A stretch of 40,247 bases of DNA, taken from positions 1 through 40,247 of the forward strand of contig CAIKVZ010000136.1 in the NCBI GenBank assembly GCA_903830985.1, given 5' to 3'. The notes beneath the pieces are model-generated. The model worked only from the letters and a program-made list of their open reading frames with translations. It did not search any database and was not told the origin of the DNA. The DNA is from an uncultured beta proteobacterium (GTDB lineage Bacteria > Pseudomonadota > Gammaproteobacteria > Burkholderiales > Burkholderiaceae_C). How positions within the stretch are numbered: position 1 is the stretch's first letter; each line of letters starts with the position of its first letter. This document shows positions 1 to 9,139 of the stretch, one piece after another. Both the position numbers and the translations under genes were made by a program.

Positions 1-549
1 ACGCTCGACATTGTCAAAGTCCATGGCATCAGCGGTGAACTGATCGTCTGCGCGGCGCAACTGCACGGCCTTGTGCGTCTGCAACCGTTCCGAGTTCAGG
101 TAGGCGTGCAAAAACTCGCTGCGAAATTCACCGCCCGGAAGATGGTGCCCGGCCGCGTCCGTGCGCGCTTCGCGCAACACGCGCGCATTGCCCAACAGTT
201 GCACCTCGGAGCCGTCTGCGTTCGTCACACCCTGACTGGCACTGGCCGTGCTGATGCCACTTTGTTCAGAGAAGGAACGCATACGCACCTGGTCAATTTC
301 AACGGTGTCGGTGTCTGGAAAATGGCGCGCCTGGTCACCCGAAATTTCACTTTTTAGGCGCCCCTGCGCGTCAAACGTCTTGATCGAAAAATTGCGCATG
401 AAGTAGTCCGGTTCGTGCCGCGCCGCGGCCTCGACGCTCGCTGGCATCAGGTTGGGCGTGCTACGCACCAGCCACCATGAGCCCATGGCCAGCACGGCCA
501 TCAAAATCAGCGGAAGGGAGATCGACAATTGGTCCCAGATGCGCCTCAT
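1..549 (-). CDS. lptC: LPS export protein LptC (partial, C-terminus beyond left edge)
   Basis: LptC is the bitopic inner-membrane subunit that passes lipopolysaccharide from the LptBFG transporter to LptA in the periplasm. The 183 visible codons begin MRRIWDQLSISLPLILMAVL, one N-terminal membrane segment at about residues 9-28. A periplasmic part follows with the typical start of the LptC fold (DYFMRNFSIKTFDAQGRLK) and a later GEFRSEFLHAYLNSE stretch. The ATG at 549-547 overlaps the stop of kdsC by four bases (ATGA), so the two are translationally coupled in the order kdsD-kdsC-lptC, the usual order in Burkholderiales. The gene runs off the left end, and lptA and lptB would be expected beyond it (inference). 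Identification rests on context plus the fold signature, since LptC is poorly conserved. Confidence 0.9.
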   Translation of the reverse strand, partial: MRRIWDQLSISLPLILMAVLAMGSWWLVRSTPNLMPASVEAAARHEPDYFMRNFSIKTFDAQGRLKSEISGDQARHFPDTDTVEIDQVRMRSFSEQSGISTASASQGVTNADGSEVQLLGNARVLREARTDAAGHHLPGGEFRSEFLHAYLNSERLQTHKAVQLRRADDQFTADAMDFDNVER

Positions 550-1109
550 CCCAGACTCCCCCGCAGCAAGGCTGAATAGTGCCCGCTGGCCATCAGCAGC
601 AGATCACACAGTTCGCGAACCGCACCGGCGCCACCGAACGCCCGGGTCACGTGATGCGCACGGGATCGGACCTCTCCATGGGCATTCGCCGGGGCGCAGG
701 CAAAGGCGCAGCGGCGCATCATGGCAAGGTCTGGCCAATCGTCCCCCATGGCCGCCGCTTGGCGCCACTCCAACGACAGTTCCTGGAGTATCTCCAGGGC
801 AGCCGGTCCTTTGTCTTCGGTGCCAAAACGGGCGTGAGTGATGCCCAGTGCCAGCAGTCGCAAGCGCAAGGGCTTGGAATCCCGCCCAGTGACGACGGCC
901 GGGGTGATGCCCGCCTTTTGCAGCAATTTGAGTCCATGTCCGTCCAGCGTGTTGAATCGCTTGAGTGATTCGCCCTGTTCAGAAAACAACAGGCCGCCGT
1001 CCGTGAGCACGCCGTCAACATCAAAAAAGGCGACGCGTATGCCCTGCGCCTGCAGCAGCAATTCGACCGGAAACTGCAGATGAGGAACCATGCCGGACTC
1101 CACCGTCAT
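546..1109 (-). CDS. kdsC: 3-deoxy-D-manno-octulosonate 8-phosphate phosphatase KdsC
   Basis: KdsC removes the phosphate from Kdo-8-phosphate to give Kdo, the sugar joining lipid A to the LPS core. It is a cytoplasmic HAD-superfamily phosphatase without a cap domain that works as a tetramer. The 187-residue product has the nucleophile motif DVDGVLTDG (Asp30 and Asp32), the TGRDS motif around residue 74, and the metal-binding GDDWPD at 122-127. Length is normal for the family. The start overlaps the kdsD stop by four bases and the stop overlaps the lptC start by four, so it is the middle gene of a tightly coupled operon. A second in-frame ATG lies six codons in (Met7). The overlap favours the upstream one. 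Confidence 0.96.
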   Translation of the reverse strand: MTVESGMVPHLQFPVELLLQAQGIRVAFFDVDGVLTDGGLLFSEQGESLKRFNTLDGHGLKLLQKAGITPAVVTGRDSKPLRLRLLALGITHARFGTEDKGPAALEILQELSLEWRQAAAMGDDWPDLAMMRRCAFACAPANAHGEVRSRAHHVTRAFGGAGAVRELCDLLLMASGHYSALLRGSLG

Positions 1110-2107
1110 ATCACTTTAGCGTGCATCAGGTCACCAATGTGCACAACCCCCGCCAACACGCCATCGTCCGACACCACCAGCACACTGGTGATGCGATGCT
1201 GCTCCATCAACTCCGCGGCCTCTACCGCCAGTGCGCCCAAGGATATGGTGCGAGGTTTGGCGTGCATGACTTCCTGTGCTGTGATGTTGCGCAGGTCAAG
1301 CCCCTTTTCGATCATGCGGCGCAAATCACCATCGGTGAATATCCCCAACACGTGCTGCTGAGCATCCACCACGGCCGACGCGCCCAATCCCTTGGCGCTC
1401 ATTTGCCGCATCAAATCGCTCAGACTCGCCTCGGGTGCGACCATGGGAACCGCATCACCGGAGCGCATCACGTCACTCACATGGGTCAACAATCGACGGC
1501 CCAGCGCGCCACCAGGGTGGGATCGGGCGAAATCCTCTGCCTTGAACCCGCGTGCGTCCAGCAGGGCGACGGCCAAAGCGTCCCCCATGGCCAGTTGTGC
1601 TGTGGTGCTCGCGGTCGGCGCCAGATTCAGCGGACAGGCCTCTTTCTCAACGCTACAGTCCAGCGTCTCGTGGGCATGCCTGGCCAGGGTCGACTGCGCA
1701 CCGCCAGTGATGGCAATCAAGGGCACGCCCTGGCGTTTGAGTACCGGAAGTATGGATGTGAGCTCCTCGCTTTCGCCGCTGTTGGAAATGGCCAGCACCA
1801 AGTCCATCGACTTGATCATCCCCAGATCGCCATGACTGGCCTCGGCCGGATGGACAAACATGGAAGGAGTCCCGGTGGATGAGAGCGTGGCCGCGATCTT
1901 GCGTCCCACATGACCACTTTTCCCCATGCCCATGACCACGACCCGCCCTCGCACACCAAGCATCATTTGCACTGCACGGGCAAATGATGCGTGCACGCGG
2001 TTCTTAAGACCAAGGACCGCAGCGGCCTCGATGTCAAAGGTTTCCAGTGCCAAGCGCAAGGCCTGCTCAGGATCAAAGGCGCGGGGTGTCTCAAGGCGTT
2101 CTGTCAT
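1106..2107 (-). CDS. kdsD: D-arabinose 5-phosphate isomerase KdsD
   Basis: KdsD interconverts ribulose 5-phosphate and arabinose 5-phosphate, the first committed step of Kdo synthesis. The 333-residue protein has an N-terminal SIS sugar-isomerase domain (about 40-190, with GMGKSGH and SNSGESEEL) and two C-terminal CBS domains (about 215-330), the classic KdsD/KpsF architecture and length. It is the first gene of the kdsD-kdsC-lptC unit and is divergent from the antiporter at 2169. No Shine-Dalgarno sequence precedes the ATG. Instead TAAAAT sits on the minus strand at 2119-2114, exactly six bases before the start codon, which suggests a leaderless transcript. Confidence 0.96.
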   Translation of the reverse strand: MTERLETPRAFDPEQALRLALETFDIEAAAVLGLKNRVHASFARAVQMMLGVRGRVVVMGMGKSGHVGRKIAATLSSTGTPSMFVHPAEASHGDLGMIKSMDLVLAISNSGESEELTSILPVLKRQGVPLIAITGGAQSTLARHAHETLDCSVEKEACPLNLAPTASTTAQLAMGDALAVALLDARGFKAEDFARSHPGGALGRRLLTHVSDVMRSGDAVPMVAPEASLSDLMRQMSAKGLGASAVVDAQQHVLGIFTDGDLRRMIEKGLDLRNITAQEVMHAKPRTISLGALAVEAAELMEQHRITSVLVVSDDGVLAGVVHIGDLMHAKVI

Positions 2108-2168
2108 GGCGTCATTTTATCGACCGCCACACAGGGGTGGTGCCGGGTTGGTGTACTAGTATCGAGGC
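2108..2168. promoter_or_regulatory. Divergent promoter region kdsD / antiporter, both with a -10-like box six bases before ATG
   Basis: Only 61 bases separate the two divergent start codons. On the minus strand TAAAAT (2119-2114) is followed by six bases and the kdsD ATG. On the plus strand the weaker TAGTAT (2157-2162) is followed by six bases and the antiporter ATG at 2169. No good TTGACA-like -35 box is visible at the standard distance for either. Functional assignment is inference from position. Confidence 0.45.
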
Positions 2169-4154
2169 ATGACCGGGCTTGAACTCACATTGCTGTATCT
2201 GCTGGCTGCCGTGCTCGGGGTCGTGGCCAGTCGTTTCCTCAGACTCCCGCCCATTCTGGGCTACCTGACAGTGGGCATTGTCATAGGACCAAACGCCCTG
2301 GCACTGGCCCAAAACTCGGCCGGCATTCAGCACTTGGGGGAGTTCGGCGTGGTGTTCCTCATGTTCGTGATCGGGCTGGAATTCAACCTGCACAAGTTGC
2401 GAGCCATGCGCCGTCATGTGTTTGGACTGGGCTTGTTCCAGGTAGCCTTGACGATGGCGCTGGTCACGCTGGGCTCGCTGGGTTTGAGCCTGCTGTTACC
2501 GGCCTATTGGCCCATGGCCTGGCCCACGGCATTGTCACTGTCGGGCGCCCTGGCCATGAGCAGCACGGCGATTGTGATCAAGCTCATGTCGGAGCGACTC
2601 GAGATGGAATCGGAGCACGGCAAACGCGTGCTGGGTGTGCTGTTGTTCCAGGATCTGGCGGTCGTACCCTTGTTGGTGCTGATTCCGGCCTTGGGAACTT
2701 CGGGAGAAAAACTGTTTACAGCACTCGCACTGGCGTCAGTCAAGGCCGCAGTGTTGATCGCCATCCTGCTGGTCGGCGGTCAGTGGGTCATGCGCTGGTG
2801 GCTCACTCTGGTGGCGCGGCGCAAGAGTGAAGAGTTGTTTGTGCTGAATCTGCTGCTGATCACGCTTGGCCTGGCTTGGCTCACCGAACTGGCCGGTTTG
2901 AGCCTGGCCTTGGGCGCATTCATCGCCGGCATGCTGGTGTCGGAGACCGAATTCAAGCACCAGGTGGAAACCGACATCCGGCCCTTTCACGACGTCTTGC
3001 TGGGACTGTTTTTCATCACCATCGGCATGCTGCTCGACTGGCGCGAAGTGACGCGGCACTGGCCATTGGTACTTATCCTCGTGACGCTGCCAGTGCTGTT
3101 CAAACTGGCACTGGTCGCTGCGCTGGCCAAGTTTCTGGGCGCCAGCGAAGGCGTTTCGCTGCGCACCGGCTTGTACTTGGCGCAGGCCGGTGAATTCGGC
3201 TTCGTGCTGTTGTCGCTGGCGCAAACCAACGGTTTGGTGCCACCGGCGCTGCTCAATCCCATCCTGGCCAGCATGGTGTTGTCCATGTTGGCAACGCCCT
3301 TCATCATCCTGTACAGCAACGCCATCGTGATGAAGTTCGTCAGCAGCGAATGGTTACTGCAATCGCTGCAGATGACCAGCATTGCGCGCAAATCCATCGG
3401 CACCAGCAAGCACGTCATCATCTGTGGCTACGGACGTTGCGGACAAAATCTGGGCCGCATGCTCGAGCGCGAGGGGATTCCCTACATGGCCATGGACCTC
3501 GACCCGGACCGTGTGCGCCAGGCCGCTGCGGCTGGCGAGTCAGTGGTTTTTGGCGATGCGGTGCGCTTGCAGTCCTTGATCGCGGCCGGGCTGGCACGGG
3601 CCAGCGCCGTCGTCGTGACCTATCTGGACACGCCCAGCGCACTCAAGGTCCTGGCCAACACCCGCAACCATGCGCCGACGGTGCCGGTGATCGTGCGCAC
3701 CCAGGATGACCATGATCTGGAAATATTGCAGGCAGCTGGTGCAACCGAAGTCGTCCCGGAGGCGATCGAGGGCTCGCTCATGCTCGCCAGCCATGCGCTG
3801 GCGCTGGTGGGTGTACCCATGCGGCGCGTGATTCGCGTGGTGCAGGAACAGCGCGATGCACGCTACAACCTCCTGCGCGGCTACTTCCACGGTGCCGACG
3901 ACGACTCAGTCGCCGAAATGGACCACGAGCGCCTGAGCACGGTGACGCTGCCCCCCGGCGCCAGTGGCGTCGGTCAGCCCCTGCCCGAGATCGGGCTGTC
4001 TGACCTGAAGGTGCGCGTGGTCGCACTGCGCAAAGGCAACGGCAAGTCCTTAGCGCCAAACGAACAAACTATTCTGGAAGAGGGTGATACCCTGGTGCTG
4101 AGCGGCAAGCCGGCCGCACTGGCACTGGCAGAAAAGTCGCTGCTTTGCGGGTAG
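2169..4154 (+). CDS. Kef/YbaL-type monovalent cation:proton antiporter (CPA2) with RCK domain
   Basis: An inner-membrane antiporter of the CPA2 family, expected to exchange K+ or Na+ for protons under control of a cytoplasmic nucleotide-binding domain. The first roughly 395 of 661 residues form about 12 hydrophobic segments, with the family hallmark GVLLFQDLAVVP near residue 160. A TrkA-N/RCK Rossmann domain starts near residue 414 with GYGRCGQNLG. A TrkA-C domain fills the last 90 residues. Length and layout match E. coli YbaL/KefB/KefC. I cannot tell whether it is glutathione-gated like KefB/C, so no symbol is given. It is divergent from kdsD, and apt follows 30 bases downstream on the same strand, so co-transcription is possible. 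Confidence 0.9.
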   Translation: MTGLELTLLYLLAAVLGVVASRFLRLPPILGYLTVGIVIGPNALALAQNSAGIQHLGEFGVVFLMFVIGLEFNLHKLRAMRRHVFGLGLFQVALTMALVTLGSLGLSLLLPAYWPMAWPTALSLSGALAMSSTAIVIKLMSERLEMESEHGKRVLGVLLFQDLAVVPLLVLIPALGTSGEKLFTALALASVKAAVLIAILLVGGQWVMRWWLTLVARRKSEELFVLNLLLITLGLAWLTELAGLSLALGAFIAGMLVSETEFKHQVETDIRPFHDVLLGLFFITIGMLLDWREVTRHWPLVLILVTLPVLFKLALVAALAKFLGASEGVSLRTGLYLAQAGEFGFVLLSLAQTNGLVPPALLNPILASMVLSMLATPFIILYSNAIVMKFVSSEWLLQSLQMTSIARKSIGTSKHVIICGYGRCGQNLGRMLEREGIPYMAMDLDPDRVRQAAAAGESVVFGDAVRLQSLIAAGLARASAVVVTYLDTPSALKVLANTRNHAPTVPVIVRTQDDHDLEILQAAGATEVVPEAIEGSLMLASHALALVGVPMRRVIRVVQEQRDARYNLLRGYFHGADDDSVAEMDHERLSTVTLPPGASGVGQPLPEIGLSDLKVRVVALRKGNGKSLAPNEQTILEEGDTLVLSGKPAALALAEKSLLCG

Positions 4155-4184
4155 TCTCTAACCAACTCAACCGCGTCAATCCCC

Positions 4185-4739
4185 ATGCAAAATTTCAACG
4201 TCAGCCAGTACCTTAAAGCGCACATCCGTACCGTATCCGATTGGCCCGCGCCAGGCGTCCAGTTTCGTGACATCACACCGCTCTTGCAGGACCCCAAGGT
4301 GTTCCGTGTGCTAATTGATGCCTTCGTGCACCGCTACATGGATGCCGCCCTGCGACCCAGCGTGGTGGCGGGATTGGATGCACGCGGCTTCATCCTGGGC
4401 GCGGTGGTCGCCTACGAGCTCAACCTGGGCTTTGTGCCGATCCGGAAAAAGGGCAAGTTGCCTTTCGACACCATTCAGGAAACCTACGAGTTGGAATATG
4501 GCAGCGCGACGGTGGAATTGCACACCGACGCCGTCAAACCGGGTGACCGGGTGCTGCTGATCGATGACTTGATCGCCACCGGCGGCACCATGCTGGCCGG
4601 GAAAAAGTTGCTGGAACAGTTGGGGGCCACCGTTATTGAGGGGGCGGCGATCGTCGACCTGCCTGAATTAGGCGGTTCCGAAAAAATTCGCGCGTCCGGA
4701 CTGCCGCTGTTCACTCTTTTGGATTTTGCAGGACATTGA
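4185..4739 (+). CDS. apt: Adenine phosphoribosyltransferase
   Basis: Apt makes AMP from adenine and PRPP in purine salvage, in the cytoplasm as a homodimer. The 184-residue protein has the conserved start ([17 protein letters not shown], residues 18-34), the [10 protein letters not shown] segment (63-72), the flexible loop around KKGKLP (88-93) and the PRPP-binding loop [13 protein letters not shown] (123-135). Length is typical. It begins 30 bases after the antiporter, probably in the same transcript. No Shine-Dalgarno is evident before the ATG. It converges on the unknown gene at 4796-5608, with only 56 bases between the stops. Confidence 0.96.
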   Translation: MQNFNVSQYLKAHIRTVSDWPAPGVQFRDITPLLQDPKVFRVLIDAFVHRYMDAALRPSVVAGLDARGFILGAVVAYELNLGFVPIRKKGKLPFDTIQETYELEYGSATVELHTDAVKPGDRVLLIDDLIATGGTMLAGKKLLEQLGATVIEGAAIVDLPELGGSEKIRASGLPLFTLLDFAGH

Positions 4740-4795
4740 CAGGAACCTGCGCGTGAACGACTTCGCCGTCGGGCCGAACCGTTCTGGCGCAGCGA

Positions 4796-5608
4796 CTATT
4801 GCGACCCGCCGTGGCCCGGCGGCAGAGTGTCCGGGCTGACGATCTGGGTGTCCTCATAGCCCGTTGCCAGTGGGCTATAGCCCCGGGAGGGCGGCCGAGC
4901 GCCCCCCGCCGGAACTGGCGCTGCCGCAGTGACGGAAAGCGCCCGTTTAAAAGCCAGCATCTCCTCCGTTTCCAGCGGCTCAAAGCCACGCCCAGGCGAC
5001 TCAACGACCTTCGCCACCGCCGGCTTCTTGACTTCGTCTGCGGTAGGTCGAGCGGCCGGTGCAGGCACTGCACTCGCCTGAGCCAAGCGGTCATCAGCGC
5101 GCCAATAGACAGCCGTCACGGCAATGTCGTAGTGGGATTTTGCGTTGTCAACGATCACGGACTCGATCTCGGTCATTTGTGCCGCGCTGCGAGCCAGGTT
5201 CGCAGCCAGATCAATCATCACCAAATACTGCTGCCCCGTTTGATCCAGCGCCAGCACCTTGAACCTGTAGCTGGCGGCCAGAATACCAACCCGCAACAAG
5301 GACTCACGCACTGCCCCGTAAAGTTGCTCTCTGCGCGCCAGCGCCTGCTCTCGCCTGCGCTCGCTGCCGGCGTCCTCGTCCTTGCCATGCGCCGCCAGTG
5401 TGTCACGCGCCGTGTGCGCCTGGCCGGTCTTATCGTTCTCCGCCTTGACCCAAGTTGCGGCGCCGGAACCTGCCGCAGCGGCGCCCAAAGGCGTGCTCTG
5501 CGACGTCTCCACGGGCTGGATTGACCCAGTGATTGACGCTCCAGTGTCGTCTGTCGCGTGGTCAGGCACATCCGCTTTTTTTCGGGAGAACAGGCTGAGC
5601 AAGGACAT
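4796..5608 (-). CDS. Conserved-looking protein of unknown function, basic N-terminus and disordered linkers
   Basis: I do not recognise a named family. I place the start at the ATG at 5608, which begins MSLLSLFSRKKADVPD and has AGGAAAG six bases upstream on the minus strand. A TTG at 5629 in the same frame has no such site. The 270-residue product starts with a short hydrophobic/basic stretch, then a Ser/Thr/Ala/Gly-rich probably disordered part to about residue 85. A folded core follows at about 90-175 (REQLYGAVRESLLRVGIL, then KVLALDQTGQQYLVMIDLA), then a Pro/Ala-rich tail. The core looks like a small alpha/beta domain with an amphipathic helix. Third-position GC and the opposite frame being shadow-like support a real gene. 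It stands alone, convergent with apt. Confidence 0.72.
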   Translation of the reverse strand: MSLLSLFSRKKADVPDHATDDTGASITGSIQPVETSQSTPLGAAAAGSGAATWVKAENDKTGQAHTARDTLAAHGKDEDAGSERRREQALARREQLYGAVRESLLRVGILAASYRFKVLALDQTGQQYLVMIDLAANLARSAAQMTEIESVIVDNAKSHYDIAVTAVYWRADDRLAQASAVPAPAARPTADEVKKPAVAKVVESPGRGFEPLETEEMLAFKRALSVTAAAPVPAGGARPPSRGYSPLATGYEDTQIVSPDTLPPGHGGSQ

Positions 5609-6181
5609 AAATGACTTTCCTGAATACAAGGACTACCCGTAAATCCGGGCGTAGGCGGGCAAAGAGCTTGGTGCAAATGGTCCGAAATCGCGGGGGTGTT
5701 TCAGGATAACAAAATGCTCAGGAATGATAAAGGGGTTTTTGCCAGCCACCATGCCCACTTTGCCAGCCAATTGCGACGCGATCGCCATTACGACCAAGGC
5801 AGGAATGGCAATGCAACTGTGACAGTCGACCAACTCGATGCAGTGCTGGGGAAACGCGACTGCTACCGCCATGAGGCACCCGGCATCCATGGACGTGCGA
5901 ACCGAACACCCCGAAGCCGTACCAAAACACAGTATTCTGAACGACGACGACGTCGTTGTGACGGCCACGGGCGCCGATTTGATCAGCCGCGTTCCCGTGT
6001 ACGCTGATGAGATCGAAGCCCTGATGCGGGGCCAAGCCAGGCAGCAGTGGATACCGGGCATCGGCTGCGAGCCTACAATCGATGCTGGTCAGCGGTCAGG
6101 ACCCTCGCGCGATCCCACTGGCTACTTCAGTCGATAACAAGGCGCGGCCGCGCGGCCGAAACAGTCCAGGAGAACTACGAT
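5609..6181. other. 573-base intergenic region between the unknown gene and maeB
   Basis: No gene can be assigned with confidence. Visible in it: an exact 11-base direct repeat TTTGCCAGCCA at 5738-5748 and 5759-5769, spaced 21 bases; a plus-strand open frame 5871-6137 (88 codons, with an Asp-rich patch DDDVVVTATGADL) of fair third-position GC but without a clear ribosome site; a TACAAT -10-like box at 6074-6079 that could start the maeB transcript about 95 bases before its ATG, inside that frame; and a GC-rich self-complementary stretch, GCGGCCGCGCGGCC, near 6143-6156. The A-rich/T-rich area around 5700-5740 may hold the promoter of the minus-strand gene. Confidence 0.5.
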
Positions 6182-8494
6182 ATGCCCAACACCTCACAAG
6201 GAAACCCGGAAGAACGTCGCGCTGAAATGCGCCGTGCCGCCCTCGACTACCACGAGTTCCCCACACCCGGAAAGATTGCCATCGCAGCCACGAAGCAGCT
6301 GGTCAATCAACATGATCTGGGGCTGGCCTACTCCCCCGGCGTGGCGGCTCCCTGTGAGGAAATCGTGAAGGACCCCTCGGCAGTCTTTCGCTACACCAGC
6401 CGGGGCAATCTGGTGGCGGTCATCACCAATGGCACAGCGGTGCTGGGCTTGGGCGATATTGGCCCGCTGGCCGCCAAGCCGGTGATGGAGGGCAAGGGCG
6501 TGCTGTTCAAAAAGTTTGCCGGCATCGACGTCTTTGACCTGGAAATCAACGAGAAAAACCTGGACAAGCTGGTCGACATCGTGGCCGCGCTCGAGCCCAC
6601 CTTCGGTGGTGTGAATCTGGAAGACATCAAGGCACCGGACTGCTTTTATGTGGAACGCAAACTGCGCGAGCGCATGAAGATACCGGTGTTCCATGATGAT
6701 CAGCACGGCACGGCGATCGTCGTGGGTGCGGCCATATTCAACGGCCTCAAGGTCGTCGGAAAAGACCCCAAGCAGATCAAACTGGTGACTTCGGGCGCGG
6801 GTGCTGCAGCCCTGGCCTGCCTGGGACTGCTCGTCAAACTGGGCATTCCACGGGAAAACATCTTCGTCACCGATCTCGCCGGTGTGGTCTACGAAGGACG
6901 CACCGAACTGATGGATGAAGACAAGATTGTCTTTGCGCAAAAGACGTCGGCCCGAACCTTGGGCGAAATCATCGAGGGTGCCGATGTGTTCCTCGGCCTG
7001 TCCGCTGGGGGCGTGCTCAAGCCCGAAATGGTGCGCAAAATGGCCGCCAAGCCGCTGATTTTTGCGTTGGCGAATCCGACTCCGGAAATCCAGCCCGAGG
7101 AGGTCAAAGCGGTGCGCGACGACGCCATCATTGCGACCGGCCGCAGCGACTACCCCAATCAGGTCAACAACGTCCTTTGCTTTCCCTACATCTTCCGTGG
7201 TGCGCTCGATTGCGGCGCCACGACCATCACGCTGGACATGGAAATTGCAGCCGTGCATGCGATCGCGGAACTGGCTCAAGCCGAGCAAAGTGAGGTCGTC
7301 GCGGCTGCTTATGCCGGCGAACAGTTGGCATTTGGTCCGGAATACCTGATTCCGAAACCGTTTGATCCACGGCTGATGATGAAGATTGCACCGGCTGTCG
7401 CGCAGGCAGCGGCCGACAGCGGTGTGGCTTCACGGCCCATCACGGACATGGACGCCTACCGCGACCGGCTGCAAAGCTTTGTCTATGCTTCGGGCACGAT
7501 CATGAAGCCGATATTTACGGCAGCCAAGACGGCCAGCAAGAAGCGCGTCGGCTATGCCGAAGGTGAGGAAGAACGGGTTTTGCGCGCAGCGCAGATCGTG
7601 GTGGACGAAGACTTGGCGCGCCCGACCCTGATCGGGCGACCCGGCGTGATCGCCGCCCGCATTGAACATTTCGGACTTCGGCTGGAGCAGGGCGTCGACT
7701 ATGACGTCGTCAACGTCGAGCAGGACGCCCGCTACCGCGACTTCTGGCAAACCTACCATCGCATGACAGAGCGTAAGGGCATTACAGCCCAAATGGCCAA
7801 GATCGAAATGCGGCGCCGACTCACGCTCATTGGCTCCATGCTGCTGCACAAGGGCGATGTGGATGGGCTGATTTGCGGCACGTGGGGCTCCACGGCCATG
7901 CACCTGCAGTACATTGAACAGGTCGTGGGCAAACGGCCCGGCGTTGGCGTCTTTGCCTGCATGAATGGCTTGATGTTGCCGGAGCGTCAGGTGTTCCTGG
8001 TGGACACCCACGTGAACTACGACCCCAGCGCCGAGCAGTTGGCAGAAATCACCGTGATGGCCGCGGAGGAAATGCTGCGCTTCGGCATCAAACCCAAGGC
8101 GGCGCTGCTTTCGCACTCCAGTTTCGGTTCGTCCAACCAGCCCAGTGCATTGAAGATGCGCCACACGCTGGAACTGCTGCGCGACCAGGCGCCATGGCTG
8201 GAGGTCGATGGCGAGATGCATGGCGACGTCGCGCTCGACGCGGCATCTCGCAAAGCACTGATGCCGAACAGCACCCTGATCGGAAACGCCAATTTGCTGG
8301 TGCTGCCGAACATCGATGCAGCCAATATTTCCTACAACCTTCTCAAGACGGCGGCAGGCGGCAATATTGCCATTGGTCCGGTTCTGTTGGGTGCTGCCAA
8401 GCCGGTGCATATCCTCACGGCGAGTACCACCGTGCGCCGCATTGTGAATATGACAGCGCTCACCGTAGCGGATGCAAACGCCGTTCGCTCATAG
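6182..8494 (+). CDS. maeB: NADP-dependent malic enzyme fused to phosphotransacetylase-like domain
   Basis: MaeB decarboxylates malate to pyruvate with NADP reduction. The C-terminal half resembles phosphotransacetylase and in studied homologues mainly regulates the enzyme (for example by acetyl-CoA) rather than catalysing acyl transfer. Residues 1 to about 430 carry the malic-enzyme core: YSPGVAAPC, then [26 protein letters not shown] and a Rossmann [11 protein letters not shown]. Residues from about 445 to 770 are the PTA-like domain, with [18 protein letters not shown] at its start and [18 protein letters not shown] near the end. The 770-residue length fits the family. The start is chosen at ATG 6182 because of CAGGAGAA just upstream (6168-6175). 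The frame is open further upstream, but those residues do not resemble the family. Confidence 0.95.
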   Translation: MPNTSQGNPEERRAEMRRAALDYHEFPTPGKIAIAATKQLVNQHDLGLAYSPGVAAPCEEIVKDPSAVFRYTSRGNLVAVITNGTAVLGLGDIGPLAAKPVMEGKGVLFKKFAGIDVFDLEINEKNLDKLVDIVAALEPTFGGVNLEDIKAPDCFYVERKLRERMKIPVFHDDQHGTAIVVGAAIFNGLKVVGKDPKQIKLVTSGAGAAALACLGLLVKLGIPRENIFVTDLAGVVYEGRTELMDEDKIVFAQKTSARTLGEIIEGADVFLGLSAGGVLKPEMVRKMAAKPLIFALANPTPEIQPEEVKAVRDDAIIATGRSDYPNQVNNVLCFPYIFRGALDCGATTITLDMEIAAVHAIAELAQAEQSEVVAAAYAGEQLAFGPEYLIPKPFDPRLMMKIAPAVAQAAADSGVASRPITDMDAYRDRLQSFVYASGTIMKPIFTAAKTASKKRVGYAEGEEERVLRAAQIVVDEDLARPTLIGRPGVIAARIEHFGLRLEQGVDYDVVNVEQDARYRDFWQTYHRMTERKGITAQMAKIEMRRRLTLIGSMLLHKGDVDGLICGTWGSTAMHLQYIEQVVGKRPGVGVFACMNGLMLPERQVFLVDTHVNYDPSAEQLAEITVMAAEEMLRFGIKPKAALLSHSSFGSSNQPSALKMRHTLELLRDQAPWLEVDGEMHGDVALDAASRKALMPNSTLIGNANLLVLPNIDAANISYNLLKTAAGGNIAIGPVLLGAAKPVHILTASTTVRRIVNMTALTVADANAVRS

Positions 8495-8506
8495 CTTTGG
8501 TCGATA

Positions 8507-8578
8507 GCTAGTACGCACTAGCAGCACCATCAAAAACCCGAGCACTTGCCCATTTATTGGGCAAGTGCTTGCTTTTTT
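8507..8578 (+). terminator. Intrinsic terminator after maeB, preceded by a small inverted repeat
   Basis: The main structure is a perfect 12-base-pair stem, AGCACTTGCCCA (8541-8552) with TGGGCAAGTGCT (8558-8569), a five-base loop, and a run of six T at 8573-8578. This is a textbook Rho-independent terminator 46 bases past the maeB stop, and it separates maeB from the ribonuclease gene. Just before it lies a second perfect inverted repeat, GCTAGT-ACGC-ACTAGC (8507-8522), without a T-run of its own. Confidence 0.92.
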
Positions 8579-8662
8579 GCCCCGCATCGGGCACACTTCG
8601 TCCTCATGTTGTCGGGTTTACCCGATGCTCCATTCGGATTTTCCATTCCAGGTTTTCGTTTC

Positions 8663-9067
8663 ATGGCGTCTTTTACGGCTCGCAAGCTGTCCATGGTCAG
8701 CCTTGTGTTGGCCAGTACGTTTATTTGCACAGGTTTGGTGCATTCCAAAACCAGCATCGCAGAAACGAACGACGCCCGTGACAAGACAGTTGCCTTGGCG
8801 GACCTGCCACTGCAGGGTCAGCAGACGTACCGCCTGATTGTTCAGGGTGGTCCGTTTTCTTTTGACAAGGACGGCGTGGTTTTTGGTAATCGTGAGCGTC
8901 GTCTACCCAAGCATGAGCGGGGTTATTACCGCGAATATACGGTACCGACACCCGGTGTAAAAAGCAGGGGCGCGCGGCGCATTGCCTGTGGCGGTCCGCT
9001 CCGTAAGCCCGAGGTTTGTTATTACAGCGACGATCATTACGCGAGTTTTCGCCGGATCAGTCCCTGA
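8663..9067 (+). CDS. Secreted guanyl-specific ribonuclease, N1/T1/Sa family
   Basis: A small extracytoplasmic RNase expected to cut single-stranded RNA after guanosine. The 134 codons from ATG 8663 encode a Sec signal peptide (basic MASFTARK, then a hydrophobic core to about residue 25, cleavage probably near residue 28). The mature domain lines up with Streptomyces RNase Sa: LPLQGQQTYRLI, GPFSFDKDGVVFGNRE, GYYREYTVPTPG, then RGARRI, ending YYSDDHYASF. The catalytic triad is present: Glu91 (of EYTV), Arg106 (second Arg of GARRI) and His125 (of DDHYASF). Cys109 and Cys119 could form a disulfide. The frame is open upstream to an ATG at 8606, but that would bury the signal peptide. A barstar-family gene follows 72 bases later, as expected for a cell that makes this enzyme. 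Confidence 0.9.
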   Translation: MASFTARKLSMVSLVLASTFICTGLVHSKTSIAETNDARDKTVALADLPLQGQQTYRLIVQGGPFSFDKDGVVFGNRERRLPKHERGYYREYTVPTPGVKSRGARRIACGGPLRKPEVCYYSDDHYASFRRISP

Positions 9068-9139
9068 GTTTTTTTATTGTGATTGCAGATGATGCAGTCA
9101 TGTTGTTTGTCCTACCGAGAAAGAGAAACGGAGATGGAG

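Noticed and set aside
5633-6061. Minus-strand open frame of 142 codons upstream of the unknown gene
   Set aside because: No ribosome site, no recognisable fold, and it opposes another equally weak frame; nothing favours it as coding.
8507-8522. GCTAGT-ACGC-ACTAGC inverted repeat as a possible dispersed repetitive element
   Set aside because: It resembles short palindromic intergenic repeats common in this group, but only one copy is present in the window, so it cannot be supported as a repeat family.
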